Source: Rhodococcus sp. IITR03 (GTDB lineage Bacteria; Actinomycetota; Actinomycetes; Mycobacteriales; Mycobacteriaceae). From it: a stretch of DNA of 9,565 bases. Below, piece after piece: positions 1 through 8,148 of this stretch. Numbering within the stretch: position 1 is the stretch's first letter; every line of letters begins with the position of its first letter. The stretch is taken from contig LATQ01000001.1 of NCBI GenBank assembly GCA_001017865.1, positions 2,943,222 to 2,952,786 on the forward strand. The letters are read 5' to 3'. The translations under genes and the position numbers were made by a program. The notes beneath the pieces were generated by a model. It saw only the letters and a list, made by a program, of their open reading frames with translations. It did not search any database and was not told the DNA's origin.

Positions 1-1188
1 CCCGCCGAGCGCCCCACGGCTCCCGGCCGAGCCCACCGAGCCCCGAGCTCCCGAGAACGACGGCTCGCTCACGCCGCAGGAACAGCGCCGCCGACATCGC
101 GGCGGCCAAGCACCCGTCAGAGCGAGGACCCCGCGGTGCAGCAGGCCGCGGCTCTCGCGCTCGACTGCTCCGCCGCCGACCCGCTCGCGGGCAACGACGA
201 TCCGGCGCTTCCGCTCGTCGCGTGCTCCACGGACGGTACCGCGATCTACCTGCTCGGCCCGAGCATCATCGACGGCCAGCAGATCGACGACGCGACCTCC
301 GGCTTCAACCAGCAGCAGTCGCGCTACGAGGTCAGCCTGACCTTCGACAGCGAGGGCAGCAACACCTGGGCGCAGTTCACGGCCGCGAACATCGGTCAGC
401 AGGCCGCCTTCGTGCTCGACTCGAAGGTCGTCAGTGCCCCCGTGATCCAGGGGGCGACGCCCGCCGGCAGTGCAACCTCGATCACCGGCCAATTCACGAA
501 CACGCAGGCCGCCGAGCTCGCGAACACCCTCAAGTACGGCTCGCTGCCGCTGTCGTTCGTGGCGTCCGAAGCCGAGACCGTCTCCGCGACACTGGGTCTG
601 GCCTCGCTCGAAGCCGGCCTGATCGCCGGTGCGGTGGGCCTGGCCCTCGTGCTGCTCTTCTGCCTCGCCTACTACCGGATGCTCGGACTGCTCACCGCAC
701 TGTCGCTCGTCCTGTCGGGCCTGGCGGTCTACGCGGTCATGGTGCTGCTCGGCAGATACATCGGGTTCACGCTCGACCTCGCCGGCGTCGCCGGTCTCAT
801 CATCGGTATCGGCATGACCGCCGACTCGTTCGTCGTGTTCTTCGAACGGATCAAGGACGAGATCCGTGAGGGGCGGAGTTTCCGTTCCGCGGTGCCGCGC
901 GGTTGGGCCCGTGCCCGCCGGACGATCCTGTCCGGTAACGCGGTCAGCTTCATCGCCGCCGCCGTGCTCTACGTCCTGGCCGTCGGTCAGGTCCGCGGCT
1001 TCGCGTTCACCCTCGGCCTCACCACGATCCTCGACGTCGTCGTCGTGTTCCTGGTGACCTGGCCGCTGGTGTTCCTGGCCTCGAAGTCGAAGTTCTGGTC
1101 CAAGCCGAGCGTGAACGGTCTGGGCGCGATCCAGCAGGTGGCCGACGAGCGTCGTCTCGTCGCCGCGACCGCTGCGAAGGAGGCGTGA
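1..1188 (+). CDS. secD: Protein translocase subunit SecD (5' end missing; two frame breaks near its start)
   Basis: SecD is a membrane subunit of the Sec export machinery that, with SecF, uses the proton gradient to help pull preproteins across the membrane. The window begins inside the large extracytoplasmic domain, in a Pro/Ala/Glu-rich linker (about 2-55), and reaches the natural TGA at 1186-1188. Frame 1 (from about 118) encodes the end of the P1 domain, including VVSAPVIQG and [10 protein letters not shown], then the hydrophobic segments of the RND-type membrane domain. The signature [19 protein letters not shown] lies at about 805-861. The GTG at 136 is an internal codon, not a start: upstream coding continues in frame 0 (about 87-110) and frame 2 (2-88), with one extra C apparently present near 89 and another near 112-115. 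Family membership is certain; the exact extreme 5' protein sequence is not. Confidence 0.93.
   Translation, partial: PAERPTAPGRAHRAPSSRERRLAHAAGTAPPTSRRPSTRQSEDPAVQQAAALALDCSAADPLAGNDDPALPLVACSTDGTAIYLLGPSIIDGQQIDDATSGFNQQQSRYEVSLTFDSEGSNTWAQFTAANIGQQAAFVLDSKVVSAPVIQGATPAGSATSITGQFTNTQAAELANTLKYGSLPLSFVASEAETVSATLGLASLEAGLIAGAVGLALVLLFCLAYYRMLGLLTALSLVLSGLAVYAVMVLLGRYIGFTLDLAGVAGLIIGIGMTADSFVVFFERIKDEIREGRSFRSAVPRGWARARRTILSGNAVSFIAAAVLYVLAVGQVRGFAFTLGLTTILDVVVVFLVTWPLVFLASKSKFWSKPSVNGLGAIQQVADERRLVAATAAKEA
1177..1183 (+). promoter_or_regulatory. Ribosome binding site of secF
   Basis: AAGGAGG lies inside the last codons of secD. It is 7 nt before ATG 1191 but only 1 nt before GTG 1185, so it favours ATG 1191 as the secF start. 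Confidence 0.75.
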
Positions 1189-1190
1189 CG

Positions 1191-2393
1191 ATGACCGACA
1201 CGACCACGACGACGGCCGCGCCGCAGCACAGCCGCCTGTCCCGTCTGTACACCGGCACGGGCGCCTTCGAGATCGTCGGACGCCGCAAGCGGTGGTACAT
1301 CGTCACCGCGGTGATCGTGCTGATCGCCCTGCTCAGCATGCTGCTGCGCGGATTCAGCTGGGGTATCGACTTCGAGGGCGGCACCCGCATCCAGATGCCG
1401 GCCGTGCCGGGCGTCTCCGTCGAGGACGTCGAGACCGTCTTCAGCGACACCATCGGCTTCGAACCCGAAGCGGTGCAGACCGTCGGCGCCGGCGACGGAG
1501 CGACCGTCCAGATCCGGTCGGAGACCCTCGACGGCGATCAGGTCGCGGAGCTGCAGACCGCGCTGTTCGAGGAGTTCCGGCCCGCCGGGCCGGACGGAGA
1601 GCCGTCCCGCAACTCGATCAGCGTCGCCGACGTCAGCGAGACGTGGGGAAGCCAGATCACCAACAAGGCGCTCATCGCGCTGGTGGTCTTCCTCGTCATC
1701 GTCAGCATCTACATCACGATCCGATACCAGCGGAACATGGCGATCGCAGCGATCGCCGCCCTGTTCTTCGACATCATCGTGACAGCAGGTGTCTACGCCC
1801 TCGTCGGATTCGAAGTCAGCCCCGCGACCGTCATCGGTCTGCTCACGATCCTCGGTTTCTCGCTCTACGACACGGTCGTCGTCTTCGACAAGGTCGAGGA
1901 GAACACCCGCGGCATCCTGTACCTGCATCGTCGCACCTACGCCGAGCAGGCCAACCTCGCCGTCAACCAGACGCTCATGCGCTCGATCAACACCACGATC
2001 ATCTCGGTGTTGCCGGTGCTGGCGCTGATGGTCATCGCGGTGTGGCTCCTCGGTGTGGGCACGCTCAAGGACCTCGCCCTCGTCCAGTTGGTCGGCATCG
2101 TCGTCGGTACCTTCTCGTCGATCTTCTTCGCGACCCCGTTGCTGGTTACGCTCGAGGAATGGCGTGGTCCGGTCGCGAAGCACACCCGCAAGGTGCTCGC
2201 CAAGCGGGAGGAGGCCGCCGCCCGCGCGGCGAAGACCGGGACGACGGCCGGATCGCAGTCGGCCGACGCGGTCGACGCGAAGGTGGTGCCGACGGTGCAG
2301 GACGCCGGATCCCTGCCCGACCGGGCGACGGTCCGTCGCGGCCCCGCCCCAGGGGCACGACCCACCGGAAAGCGCGGCAAGAGAAGGTCCTGA
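1191..2393 (+). CDS. secF: Protein translocase subunit SecF
   Basis: SecF is the partner of SecD in the proton-driven SecDF complex. The frame is intact and gives 400 aa from ATG 1191, chosen over the in-frame GTG at 1185 because of ribosome-binding-site spacing. A Thr-rich cytoplasmic start precedes TM1 (about residues 36-54). The extracytoplasmic P1 domain opens with SWGIDFEGGTRIQM (from residue 56). Five further hydrophobic segments start near residue 159. The family signature LGFSLYDTVVVFDKVEENTR (about residues 221-240) contains the conserved Asp of the proton path. The C-terminus is a long, basic, Ala-rich cytoplasmic tail ending in GKRGKRRS, typical of actinobacterial SecF. The start lies 2 nt after the secD stop and the next gene begins 1 nt after the secF stop, consistent with one operon. 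Confidence 0.96.
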   Translation: MTDTTTTTAAPQHSRLSRLYTGTGAFEIVGRRKRWYIVTAVIVLIALLSMLLRGFSWGIDFEGGTRIQMPAVPGVSVEDVETVFSDTIGFEPEAVQTVGAGDGATVQIRSETLDGDQVAELQTALFEEFRPAGPDGEPSRNSISVADVSETWGSQITNKALIALVVFLVIVSIYITIRYQRNMAIAAIAALFFDIIVTAGVYALVGFEVSPATVIGLLTILGFSLYDTVVVFDKVEENTRGILYLHRRTYAEQANLAVNQTLMRSINTTIISVLPVLALMVIAVWLLGVGTLKDLALVQLVGIVVGTFSSIFFATPLLVTLEEWRGPVAKHTRKVLAKREEAAARAAKTGTTAGSQSADAVDAKVVPTVQDAGSLPDRATVRRGPAPGARPTGKRGKRRS

Positions 2394-2394
2394 C

Positions 2395-4142
2395 ATGGCG
2401 GTGAGCGAGCGGAACGACCCGACGACGACGCGGTCGCCGAGGCGCCGCGGCACGCTCCTCGCGTGCGCGGCGGTGGCCTCGACACTCGCGTTCTCCACCG
2501 TCGCGTGCGGCACGGACGAGGAACCGGTGCACTCGATCGGGTACGCGATCGACAACACGGTGACGACCTACAACGCCAACACCGTCGACGGTGCGGCCTC
2601 GGGCGCGCGCCAGGCGTTCGCCCGGGTGCTGCCGGGCTTCGGCTACGTCGGTCCGTCGGGCCGGGTGATCGCGGACACCGACATCGGCACCGCCTCGGTC
2701 GTGCCCGGTGAGGGGCTCACCGTGCAGTACCGCCTGTCGCCGAATGCGGTCTACTCCGACGGTGTGCCCATGTCCTGCGACGACCTCGTCCTGGCCTGGG
2801 CCGCGTCGAGCGGACGCTTCACCGCTCCCGACGAGTCCGGCGAGCAGGTCCCGTTGTTCGACGCCGCCCATCGCGGTGGTTACGCCGACATCGACCGGGT
2901 CGACTGTCGGCCCGGCTCGAAGGAGGCCACCGTCGTCTTCCGGCCCGGTCGCGAGGACACGAACTGGAAGGCGCTGTTCGGGGCCACCGAGCTGATGCCG
3001 GCCCACGTGGCGGCAGGACGGTCGGGTGTGTCCGACCTGGTCGGAGCGATCACGGCGAACGACACCGACGCCGTCCGGCGCATCGCGGAGTTCTGGAACA
3101 CCGGCTGGAGCCTCACCCCGGGTGAGATCGATCCGGCGCTGTTCCCGTCCGCGGGCCCGTACCGCATCGAGTCGTACACCGCCGAGGACGGCCTGACGCT
3201 CGTCGCGAACGAGCGGTGGTGGGGGAACGCCCCGGGCACCGACCGCATCGTCGTCTGGCCGCGCGGCACCGACACGTCCGCGGCCGCGGAGGACGGCCGC
3301 ATCCACGTCGTCGACGTGGCCGAGGGATCCGTCGGTCACAGCAACCTCGGGGACGGCGCCGACGTCTCCACCGTCGTCTCACGCAACCTCGAACAACTGG
3401 TGTTCGCCACGAGCGGTGTCTTCCAGGACCGGGGGGCGCGGCCGCGCCGTCGCCCTGTGCACGCCTCGCACACAGCTGTTCGACGAGCTCGGCGCATCCG
3501 ACGAGTCGAACGGTGTCACGGGCCCGATCACCTCGCGGCTCCTGGCTCCCGACTCACCGCTGTACCCGCAGACCGTGCCGACCGCCGAACGCTACGCCGA
3601 GGTCGACATCGACGCCGCGCGTTCCGAACGTGAGCTCCGGTCAGGACCGCATGCAGGTCCGCATCGGCTATCTCGGACCGGACGAGCGCCGCGCGCGCAC
3701 CGTCGAGCTGATCGGCGAGTCTGCGCGAGGCGGTGGCATCGAGATCGTCGACGCCGGCTCCGACAGCTTCACGCCGTCGCAACTGACGGCGGAGGAGTCG
3801 ACGCGATCCTCGTCGGGACGGCCACGGCGGCCGGTGCCGGTGGCGCCGCCGACATGGAGCACGCCCGCGACGCACTGCACTCCGGCGCCGGCAGCAATGT
3901 CGGCGGCTATTCGATCGGCCGCGTCGACGAACTGCTCGACGGTCTGCTCGTGGCGAAGGACAACGCGGCCATCGCGGGACTCGCGACCGAGGCCGAACGC
4001 ATCCTGTGGGGCGACGTCCCCACCCTGCCCCTGTTCGCGCAGCCCCGCACGATCGTTCGCGGCGGGAATGCATGCCGGGGTGCCCAACCCGACGACCGCG
4101 GGTGCGGGCTGGAACATGGACCGGTGGATACTCAGAGGATGA
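2395..4142 (+). CDS. Solute-binding lipoprotein, SBP family 5 (DppA/OppA-like), frame broken four times
   Basis: This is a predicted lipid-anchored extracytoplasmic binding protein of the peptide/nickel ABC-transporter type, in the position of M. tuberculosis Rv2585c. Its ligand is unknown and no permease or ATPase genes are adjacent. ATG 2395 is preceded by GAGAAGG (2381-2387), 7 nt upstream. The N-terminus has a basic stretch (RSPRRR), a hydrophobic core and a probable lipobox STVAC with Cys38; Thr at -3 is atypical. The frame is 1 up to about 3440, 2 to about 3624, 0 to about 3790, 2 to about 4056, then 0 to the TGA at 4140-4142. Good protein continues across each break, e.g. ALCTPRTQLFDELG, MQVRIGYLGPDERRARTVEL, SNVGGYSIGRVDELLDGLL and GMHAGVPNPTTAGAGWNMDR. 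The net change of +2 gives exactly 582 codons (581 aa), the expected size. The breaks are probably sequence errors. Confidence 0.85.
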
Positions 4143-4696
4143 ACGCTCAACGGATCGGCGACCCGCGGCTCGTCGAGGAAGCTGCCGGGGCCGTCGCCGA
4201 ACACACCCGATGGGTCGACGACTTCCCGACCGCGGGTGTCCGTTTCGCCGACCTGACGCCCGTCTTCGCCGACGGACCGTCCTTCTCGGCCGTGATCGCG
4301 GCGTTGGCTTCCGCGGCTCCCGACGCCGAACTCGTCGCCGGTATCGATGCGCGCGGCTTCCTCCTCGGCGGCGGCATCGCCCGCACCCTCGGGGTGGGCG
4401 TGCTCGCCGTCCGCAAGGCGGGCAAACTCCCGCCGCCCGTCCAGACCTGTGAATACAGCCTCGAATACGGCACCGCTGCGATCGAGATCCCGGGCGACTG
4501 GATGGCCCTCCAGGGCCGCAAGGTGCTCGTCGTCGACGACGTCCTCGCGACCGGCGGAACTCTCGCCGCGACCGTCGAACTGCTCGAACGCGTCGGCGCC
4601 GAGGTCGTCGGGATCACCGTCGTCACCGAGATCGAAGCCCTCGGCGGCCGGGTGCGACTGCAGAAGTACCCGCTCACGTCTCTCGTGCGGATCTGA
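4139..4696 (+). CDS. apt: Adenine phosphoribosyltransferase
   Basis: This cytoplasmic purine-salvage enzyme converts adenine and PRPP to AMP and pyrophosphate. The frame is intact, 185 aa. Hallmarks in order are DFPTAGVRFADLTPVFAD (about residues 28-45), GIDARGFLLGGGIA, the stretch VRKAGKLPPPVQTCEYSLEY typical of APT enzymes, and the PRPP-binding motif VLVVDDVLATGGT at residues 129-141. ATG 4139 overlaps the stop of the lipoprotein gene as ATGA, which points to translational coupling. The same frame stays open upstream, but that belongs to the broken lipoprotein gene and is not an apt extension. The placement directly before relA is conserved in mycobacteria and relatives. Confidence 0.95.
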   Translation: MNAQRIGDPRLVEEAAGAVAEHTRWVDDFPTAGVRFADLTPVFADGPSFSAVIAALASAAPDAELVAGIDARGFLLGGGIARTLGVGVLAVRKAGKLPPPVQTCEYSLEYGTAAIEIPGDWMALQGRKVLVVDDVLATGGTLAATVELLERVGAEVVGITVVTEIEALGGRVRLQKYPLTSLVRI

Positions 4697-4700
4697 GAGA

Positions 4701-4706
4701 TAGAGT
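4701..4706 (+). promoter_or_regulatory. Possible -10 box of a promoter for the relA transcript
   Basis: TAGAGT fits the actinobacterial TANNNT -10 pattern. It begins 5 nt after the apt stop, in the only gap of the plus-strand cluster. No convincing -35 is visible 17-18 nt upstream. A transcript start about 7 nt downstream would fall at 4713-4715, at the GTG of a small ORF. This is inferred from sequence only. Confidence 0.35.
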
Positions 4707-4714
4707 TGCCACAG

Positions 4715-4804
4715 GTGCCGGTGAACCCGCCGGACCCGTACGGTCCGGACATGCGCATCGGTGACGAACCGGGTTCGCAGCCGCGACGGGAGGTGGAGGC
4801 ATGA
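4715..4804 (+). CDS. Possible leaderless 29-aa leader ORF before relA
   Basis: GTG 4715 lies 8 nt after the TAGAGT box, the spacing expected for a leaderless actinobacterial start. It opens a 29-codon frame (start [16 protein letters not shown], end RREVEA) whose TGA at 4802-4804 overlaps the relA ATG as ATGA. An internal ATG (4751) could start a 17-aa version. The peptide is Pro/Asp/Arg-rich and I do not recognise it. It could couple translation to relA or be chance, since high-GC DNA stays open easily and the neighbouring genes contain indels. Confidence 0.3.
   Translation: MPVNPPDPYGPDMRIGDEPGSQPRREVEA
4730..4748 (+). other. 7-bp GC-rich hairpin between apt and relA
   Basis: CCGGACC (4730-4736) and GGTCCGG (4742-4748) are perfect inverted repeats around the loop CGTAC. 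No T-run follows, so this is not a standard intrinsic terminator. It lies inside the putative leader ORF and about 40 nt before the relA ribosome binding site. Confidence 0.4.
4788..4793 (+). promoter_or_regulatory. Ribosome binding site of relA
   Basis: GGGAGG ends 7 nt before ATG 4801. A second GGAGG (4795-4799) is only 1 nt from the ATG and too close to serve it. This supports ATG 4801 as the relA start. Confidence 0.7.
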
Positions 4805-7107
4805 CCCAGAATCTCGATCGGTCCCACAATTCCGGTCAGAACCCGACCCCCACACCGGCATCGACCTCCGCGTCGAGGCGGGTACGCGCCCGCCTGGCGC
4901 GACGCATCACCGGTCAGCGGGGCACGAGCCTCAAGCCGGTCCTCGAGCCGCTGGTCACCATCACCGTGAGCTGTATCCCAAGGCCGACCTCTCGCAGCTG
5001 CAGCGCGCGTACGACGTCGCCGAGGAACGGCACGCCAGCCAGAAGCGCAAGTCCGGCGATCCGTACATCACCCACCCGCTGGCGGTCGCGACGATCCTCG
5101 CCGAACTCGGCATGGATACCACGACCCTCGTCGCGGCACTGCTCCACGACACCGTCGAGGACACCGGGTACACGCTCGAGCAGCTCACCGCCGAGTTCGG
5201 TGAAGAGGTCGCGCACCTCGTCGACGGCGTCACCAAACTCGACAAGGTCGTGCTCGGCTCGGCCGCCGAGGGCGAGACCATCCGCAAGATGATCATCGCG
5301 ATGGCGCGCGACCCCCGGGTGCTCGTCATCAAGGTCGCCGACCGCCTGCACAACATGCGACCATGCGCTTCCTGCCTCCCGAGAAGCAGGCCCGCAAGGC
5401 ACGCGAAACCCTCGAGGTCATCGCCCCGCTGGCCCATCGCCTCGGGATGGCGACGGTCAAGTGGGAGCTCGAGGACCTCGCCTTCGCGATCCTCCATCCG
5501 AAGAAGTACGAGGAGATCGTCCGGCTCGTCGCGACCCGCGCGCCGTCGCGCGACACCTATCTGGCCACCGTCCGCGACGAGATCGGGCGGACACTCGCGG
5601 CGTCGCGGATCGACGCGGTCGTCGAGGGCCGGCCCAAGCACTACTGGTCGATCTACCAGAAGATGATCGTCAAGGGCCGCGACTTCGACGACATCCACGA
5701 CCTGGTCGGCGTCCGCATCCTGTGCAACGAGATCCGCGACTGCTACGCGGCCGTCGGTGTCGTGCACTCGCTGTGGCAGCCCATGGCGGGACGGTTCAAG
5801 GACTACATCGCGCAGCCCCGCTACGGCGTCTACCAGTCGCTGCACACCACCGTCATCGGTCCCGAGGCAAGCCGCTCGAGGTGCAGATCCGCACGCACGA
5901 GATGCACCGCACCGCCGAGTTCGGCATCGCCGCGCACTGGCGGTACAAGGAGACCAAGGGACGCCACTCGGGTGATGTCGCCGAGCTCGACGACATGGCC
6001 TGGATGCGGCAGCTCCTCGACTGGCAGCGGGAAGCGGCCGACCCGGGGGAGTTCCTCGAATCGCTCCGCTACGACCTGGCGGTCAAGGAGATCTTCGTCT
6101 TCACGCCCAAGGGCGACGTGATCACCCTGCCTCCGGCTCGACGCCCGTGGACTTCGCGTACGCCGTGCACACCGAGGTCGGGCACCGCTGCATCGGAGCC
6201 CGCGTCAACGGCCGACTCGTCGCCCTCGAACGCAAGCTCGAGAACGGCGAGGTCGTGGAGGTCTTCACCTCCAAGGACCCGAACGCCGGCCCGAGCCGCG
6301 ACTGGCAGTCGTTCGTCGTCTCACCCCGCGCCAAGGCGAAGATCCGGCAGTGGTTCGCCAAGGAACGTCGCGAGGAGGCCCTCGAATCCGGCAAGGACGC
6401 CATCGCGAAGGAGGTCCGTCGCGTCGGTCTGCCGCTGCAGCGCCTGATGAACGCCGACTGATGGTCGCGGTCGCCAAGGAACTGCGCTACGCCGACGTCT
6501 CGGCGCTGTACACCGCCGTCGGTGAGCACCACGTCTCGGCGCACCACGTCGTGCAACGGCTGGTCGCGCTGCTCGGCGGGGTCGGTGGTGTCGAGGAGGA
6601 GCTGGCCGAGCGGTCGACCCCGTCGACCATCCCCACTCGCTCGCGGCACAGCGGCGACTCCGGTGTCCTCGTGCCGGGCGCACCGGTACGGTCTCGAAGC
6701 TCGCCAAGTGCTGCACGCCCGTCCCCGGCGACGAGATCATGGGCTTCGTGACCCGCACCGGAGCGGTGAGCGTGCACCGCACGGACTGCACCAACGCCGG
6801 GTCGCTGCGGGAGCAATCGGAGCGCATCATCGAGGTGCAGTGGGCGCCCTCGCCGTCGTCGGTCTTCCTCGTCGCAATCCAGATCGAGGCCCTCGATCGG
6901 CACCGCCTGCTGTCGGACGTCACGAAGGCGCTCGCCGACGAGAAGGTCAACATCCTGTCGGCCTCGGTGACGACCACGGGCGACCGGGTCGCGGTGAGCC
7001 GGTTCACCTTCGAGATGGGCGATCCGAAGCATCTCGGACACGTGCTCAACGTCGTCCGCAACGTCGAGGGCGTCTACGACGTCTACCGGGTGACCTCGGC
7101 TGCCTGA
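4801..7107 (+). CDS. relA: Bifunctional (p)ppGpp synthetase/hydrolase Rel, frame broken six times
   Basis: Rel makes ppGpp/pppGpp from ATP and GDP/GTP on starved ribosomes and also hydrolyses it. With frames restored the order is: HD hydrolase domain ([22 protein letters not shown] near residues 113-122; [12 protein letters not shown]), synthetase domain ([20 protein letters not shown] near 331-350; [20 protein letters not shown]), TGS domain (from [15 protein letters not shown] near 430), Cys-rich zinc-finger-like domain ([12 protein letters not shown] near 635) and C-terminal ACT domain (about 690-765). RFKD is the form found in bifunctional enzymes, as opposed to the ExDD of hydrolase-dead RelA. 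Each break looks like one missing base, near 4962, 5360, 5866, 6131, 6460 and 6685. Restoring six bases gives 771 codons (770 aa); M. tuberculosis Rel is about 790 aa. The TGA at 6459-6461 results from the fifth break. These are probably sequence errors. Confidence 0.93.
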
Positions 7108-7121
7108 TCGCCCCCGATCGG
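7104..7121. terminator. Weak hairpin in the relA / isomerase convergent gap
   Basis: The 33-nt gap between the relA stop and the convergent isomerase stop holds a short stem, 7104-7110 with 7115-7121 (one T-G pair, loop CCCC), overlapping the relA stop. There is no T-tract in either direction, so terminator function is doubtful. Confidence 0.25.
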
Positions 7122-7140
7122 CCCCGTTCACGTCGCTCCG

Positions 7141-7938
7141 TCACCGTACGGCTCCGATCACGACGGGCGTCGTGGGTACGCCACCCCCGAGCGGGCTGGA
7201 ACCGTCGTGTCCGTTCGCGGCGGCCGCGTCGAGCACCGGCATCCCGGCATCGGCGATGCGGCCGAAGGCCGTGAAGTCCGGTCGCAACAGCGAATCTCCG
7301 AGCAGCAGGAAGAACTGGCTGCCGTTGCTGTTCTCCACCCCGGCATTGGCCATCGCGATCGTGCCGCGCGGATACAGCACCGCCGGCGGGAGATAGGACG
7401 TCGCCGCCTCCGCATCGAACTGGGGCACCGGATACTCGTCCGCGAAGGTGTAGCCGGGACCGCCGGATCCCGTGCCGGTCGGGTCGCCGCACTGGTAGAG
7501 CTCACCGCCCGGATCGGTTGCGAGACGGTGGCAGGACGTGCCGTCGTAGAATCCGCGACGCGCGAGATCGACGAAGCTGTTGACCGTGCACGGCGCCTGG
7601 GCCCGGTCGAGCACGAGCGGGATCGCCCCGATCGACGTCTCGAGGGTGAGGTCGACGATGCCCACGGTCGATGCGGTCGACGGGGGACGAGCACCACCCT
7701 TGTCGACGTACTCGCACGTCACGGTCGGTGCCGGTGGGGCCGGGACCTCGGGGAGTCCGCGATAGATGGACAGATCGCGCGGGGGAGCCGACCGTGGCTG
7801 TGCGGCCTCGGTGACCTTCGTGGTCGCGGAACCGGCGTCCTGCGCACAACCGGCGAGCAACGCTGCGACGGCGACGAGACAGAGTGGAACAACGGTGCGG
7901 AGCCGGGACGCGAACCGCCGCTCGGTGGTGTGGATCAC
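7141..7938 (-). CDS. Exported lipoprotein cyclophilin-type peptidyl-prolyl isomerase (third of three)
   Basis: This is a predicted lipid-anchored, extracytoplasmic proline isomerase. The frame is intact, 265 aa, from a GTG start at 7938. A basic N-terminus and hydrophobic core lead to a clean lipobox LLAGC (Cys31), then a Pro/Ala-rich linker and a cyclophilin domain (about 92-262). Visible landmarks are CHRL with the catalytic Arg138, YQCGDPTGTGSGGPGY, YPRGTIAMANAG, NGSQFF (205-210) and FTAFGRI. Cys75, 117, 136 and 150 match cysteines in both neighbouring paralogues and could form disulfides. The Trp and His of the cyclosporin pocket of human CypA are not apparent. No ribosome binding site precedes the GTG, which suggests leaderless translation. 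A terminator separates the gene from the upstream pair, so it is probably its own transcript. It is a more divergent paralogue of PpiB. Confidence 0.9.
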   Translation of the reverse strand: MIHTTERRFASRLRTVVPLCLVAVAALLAGCAQDAGSATTKVTEAAQPRSAPPRDLSIYRGLPEVPAPPAPTVTCEYVDKGGARPPSTASTVGIVDLTLETSIGAIPLVLDRAQAPCTVNSFVDLARRGFYDGTSCHRLATDPGGELYQCGDPTGTGSGGPGYTFADEYPVPQFDAEAATSYLPPAVLYPRGTIAMANAGVENSNGSQFFLLLGDSLLRPDFTAFGRIADAGMPVLDAAAANGHDGSSPLGGGVPTTPVVIGAVR

Positions 7939-7947
7939 AGAATCGGG

Positions 7948-7953
7948 ACGCTA
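7948..7953 (-). promoter_or_regulatory. Possible -10 box for the 7141-7938 isomerase
   Basis: On the minus strand TAGCGT (TANNNT pattern) ends 9 nt before the GTG start, which has no ribosome binding site. A start 7-9 nt downstream would give a leaderless or nearly leaderless mRNA. Exactly 17 nt upstream is TATCGG, a poor -35. Confidence 0.35.
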
Positions 7954-7977
7954 TCGGAACCCTGCACGAACCGATAG
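7951..7977. promoter_or_regulatory. Inverted repeat over the isomerase promoter (operator candidate)
   Basis: CTATCGG (7951-7957) and CCGATAG (7971-7977) are perfect 7-nt inverted repeats separated by 13 nt. The 20-nt repeat period is about two helical turns, as for a dimeric regulator. One arm overlaps the proposed -10 and the other sits in the -35 region. The regulator is unknown. Confidence 0.4.
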
Positions 7978-7993
7978 GTGCCGAGTGCGGATC

Positions 7994-8031
7994 GGTGAAC
8001 AATCACCCCCGAGATCACCCCGTGAGGTGAT
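7994..8031. repeat. Cluster of GGTGA/TCACC elements upstream of the isomerase
   Basis: Four copies of the same pentamer occur in 37 nt: GGTGA at 7994 and 8026, TCACC at 8003 and 8015. They include a direct repeat of ATCACCCC (8002-8009, 8014-8021) and an inverted pair ATCACC/GGTGAT (8014-8019, 8026-8031). The cluster lies about 55-95 nt before the GTG start, within the 210-nt gap 7939-8148. The rest of that gap is covered by the promoter, palindrome and terminator entries; I see no gene in it. Confidence 0.35.
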
Positions 8032-8090
8032 GGGGCCGGCGGATTTCGCACCGGACGGCAGCATCCACGCCTTCGGAGCTCTGAAAATGC

Positions 8091-8123
8091 GACGTCCCGC
8101 CCCGAAATCCGGGGCGGGACGTC
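8091..8123 (-). terminator. Intrinsic terminator of the ppiB-paralogue transcript
   Basis: A perfect 14-bp GC-rich stem (8091-8104 with 8110-8123) closes a 5-nt loop. Read on the minus strand it begins 25 nt after the stop of the middle isomerase and is followed by GCATTTTC, a short T-run at 8087-8084. It separates the first two isomerase genes from the third. Confidence 0.85.
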
Positions 8124-8148
8124 CGTGCGTTGTGCGCGCAGGCGTGTG

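Noticed and set aside
987..2558. 523-codon minus-strand open frame opposite secD/secF
   Set aside because: It mirrors the codon structure of high-GC genes on the other strand, is rich in Arg/Asp/Gly without recognisable domains, and secD and secF are certain.
3430..3450. Programmed ribosomal frameshift at the G-rich run in the lipoprotein gene
   Set aside because: No family precedent, no slippery heptamer plus structure that I can recognise, and three further breaks in the same gene point to sequence error.
4730..4748. Intrinsic terminator between apt and relA
   Set aside because: The stem is only 7 bp and no T-run follows; listed only as a hairpin.
3668..4861. 397-codon minus-strand open frame opposite the lipoprotein gene and apt
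   Set aside because: Shadow of apt and the lipoprotein gene; low-complexity composition and no family features.
6459..6461. In-frame TGA in relA as a programmed stop, readthrough or selenocysteine site
   Set aside because: Restoring one base (GAC TCG ATG) continues the conserved Rel sequence in the next frame, and five similar breaks occur elsewhere in the gene.
7207..7977. 256-codon plus-strand open frame over the isomerase gene
   Set aside because: Antisense shadow of a clear 265-aa lipoprotein cyclophilin; Arg/Gly-rich and without motifs.
7995..8006. CRP/FNR-family binding site
   Set aside because: The half-sites GTGA and TCAC are 4 nt apart instead of 6 and outer bases do not match.
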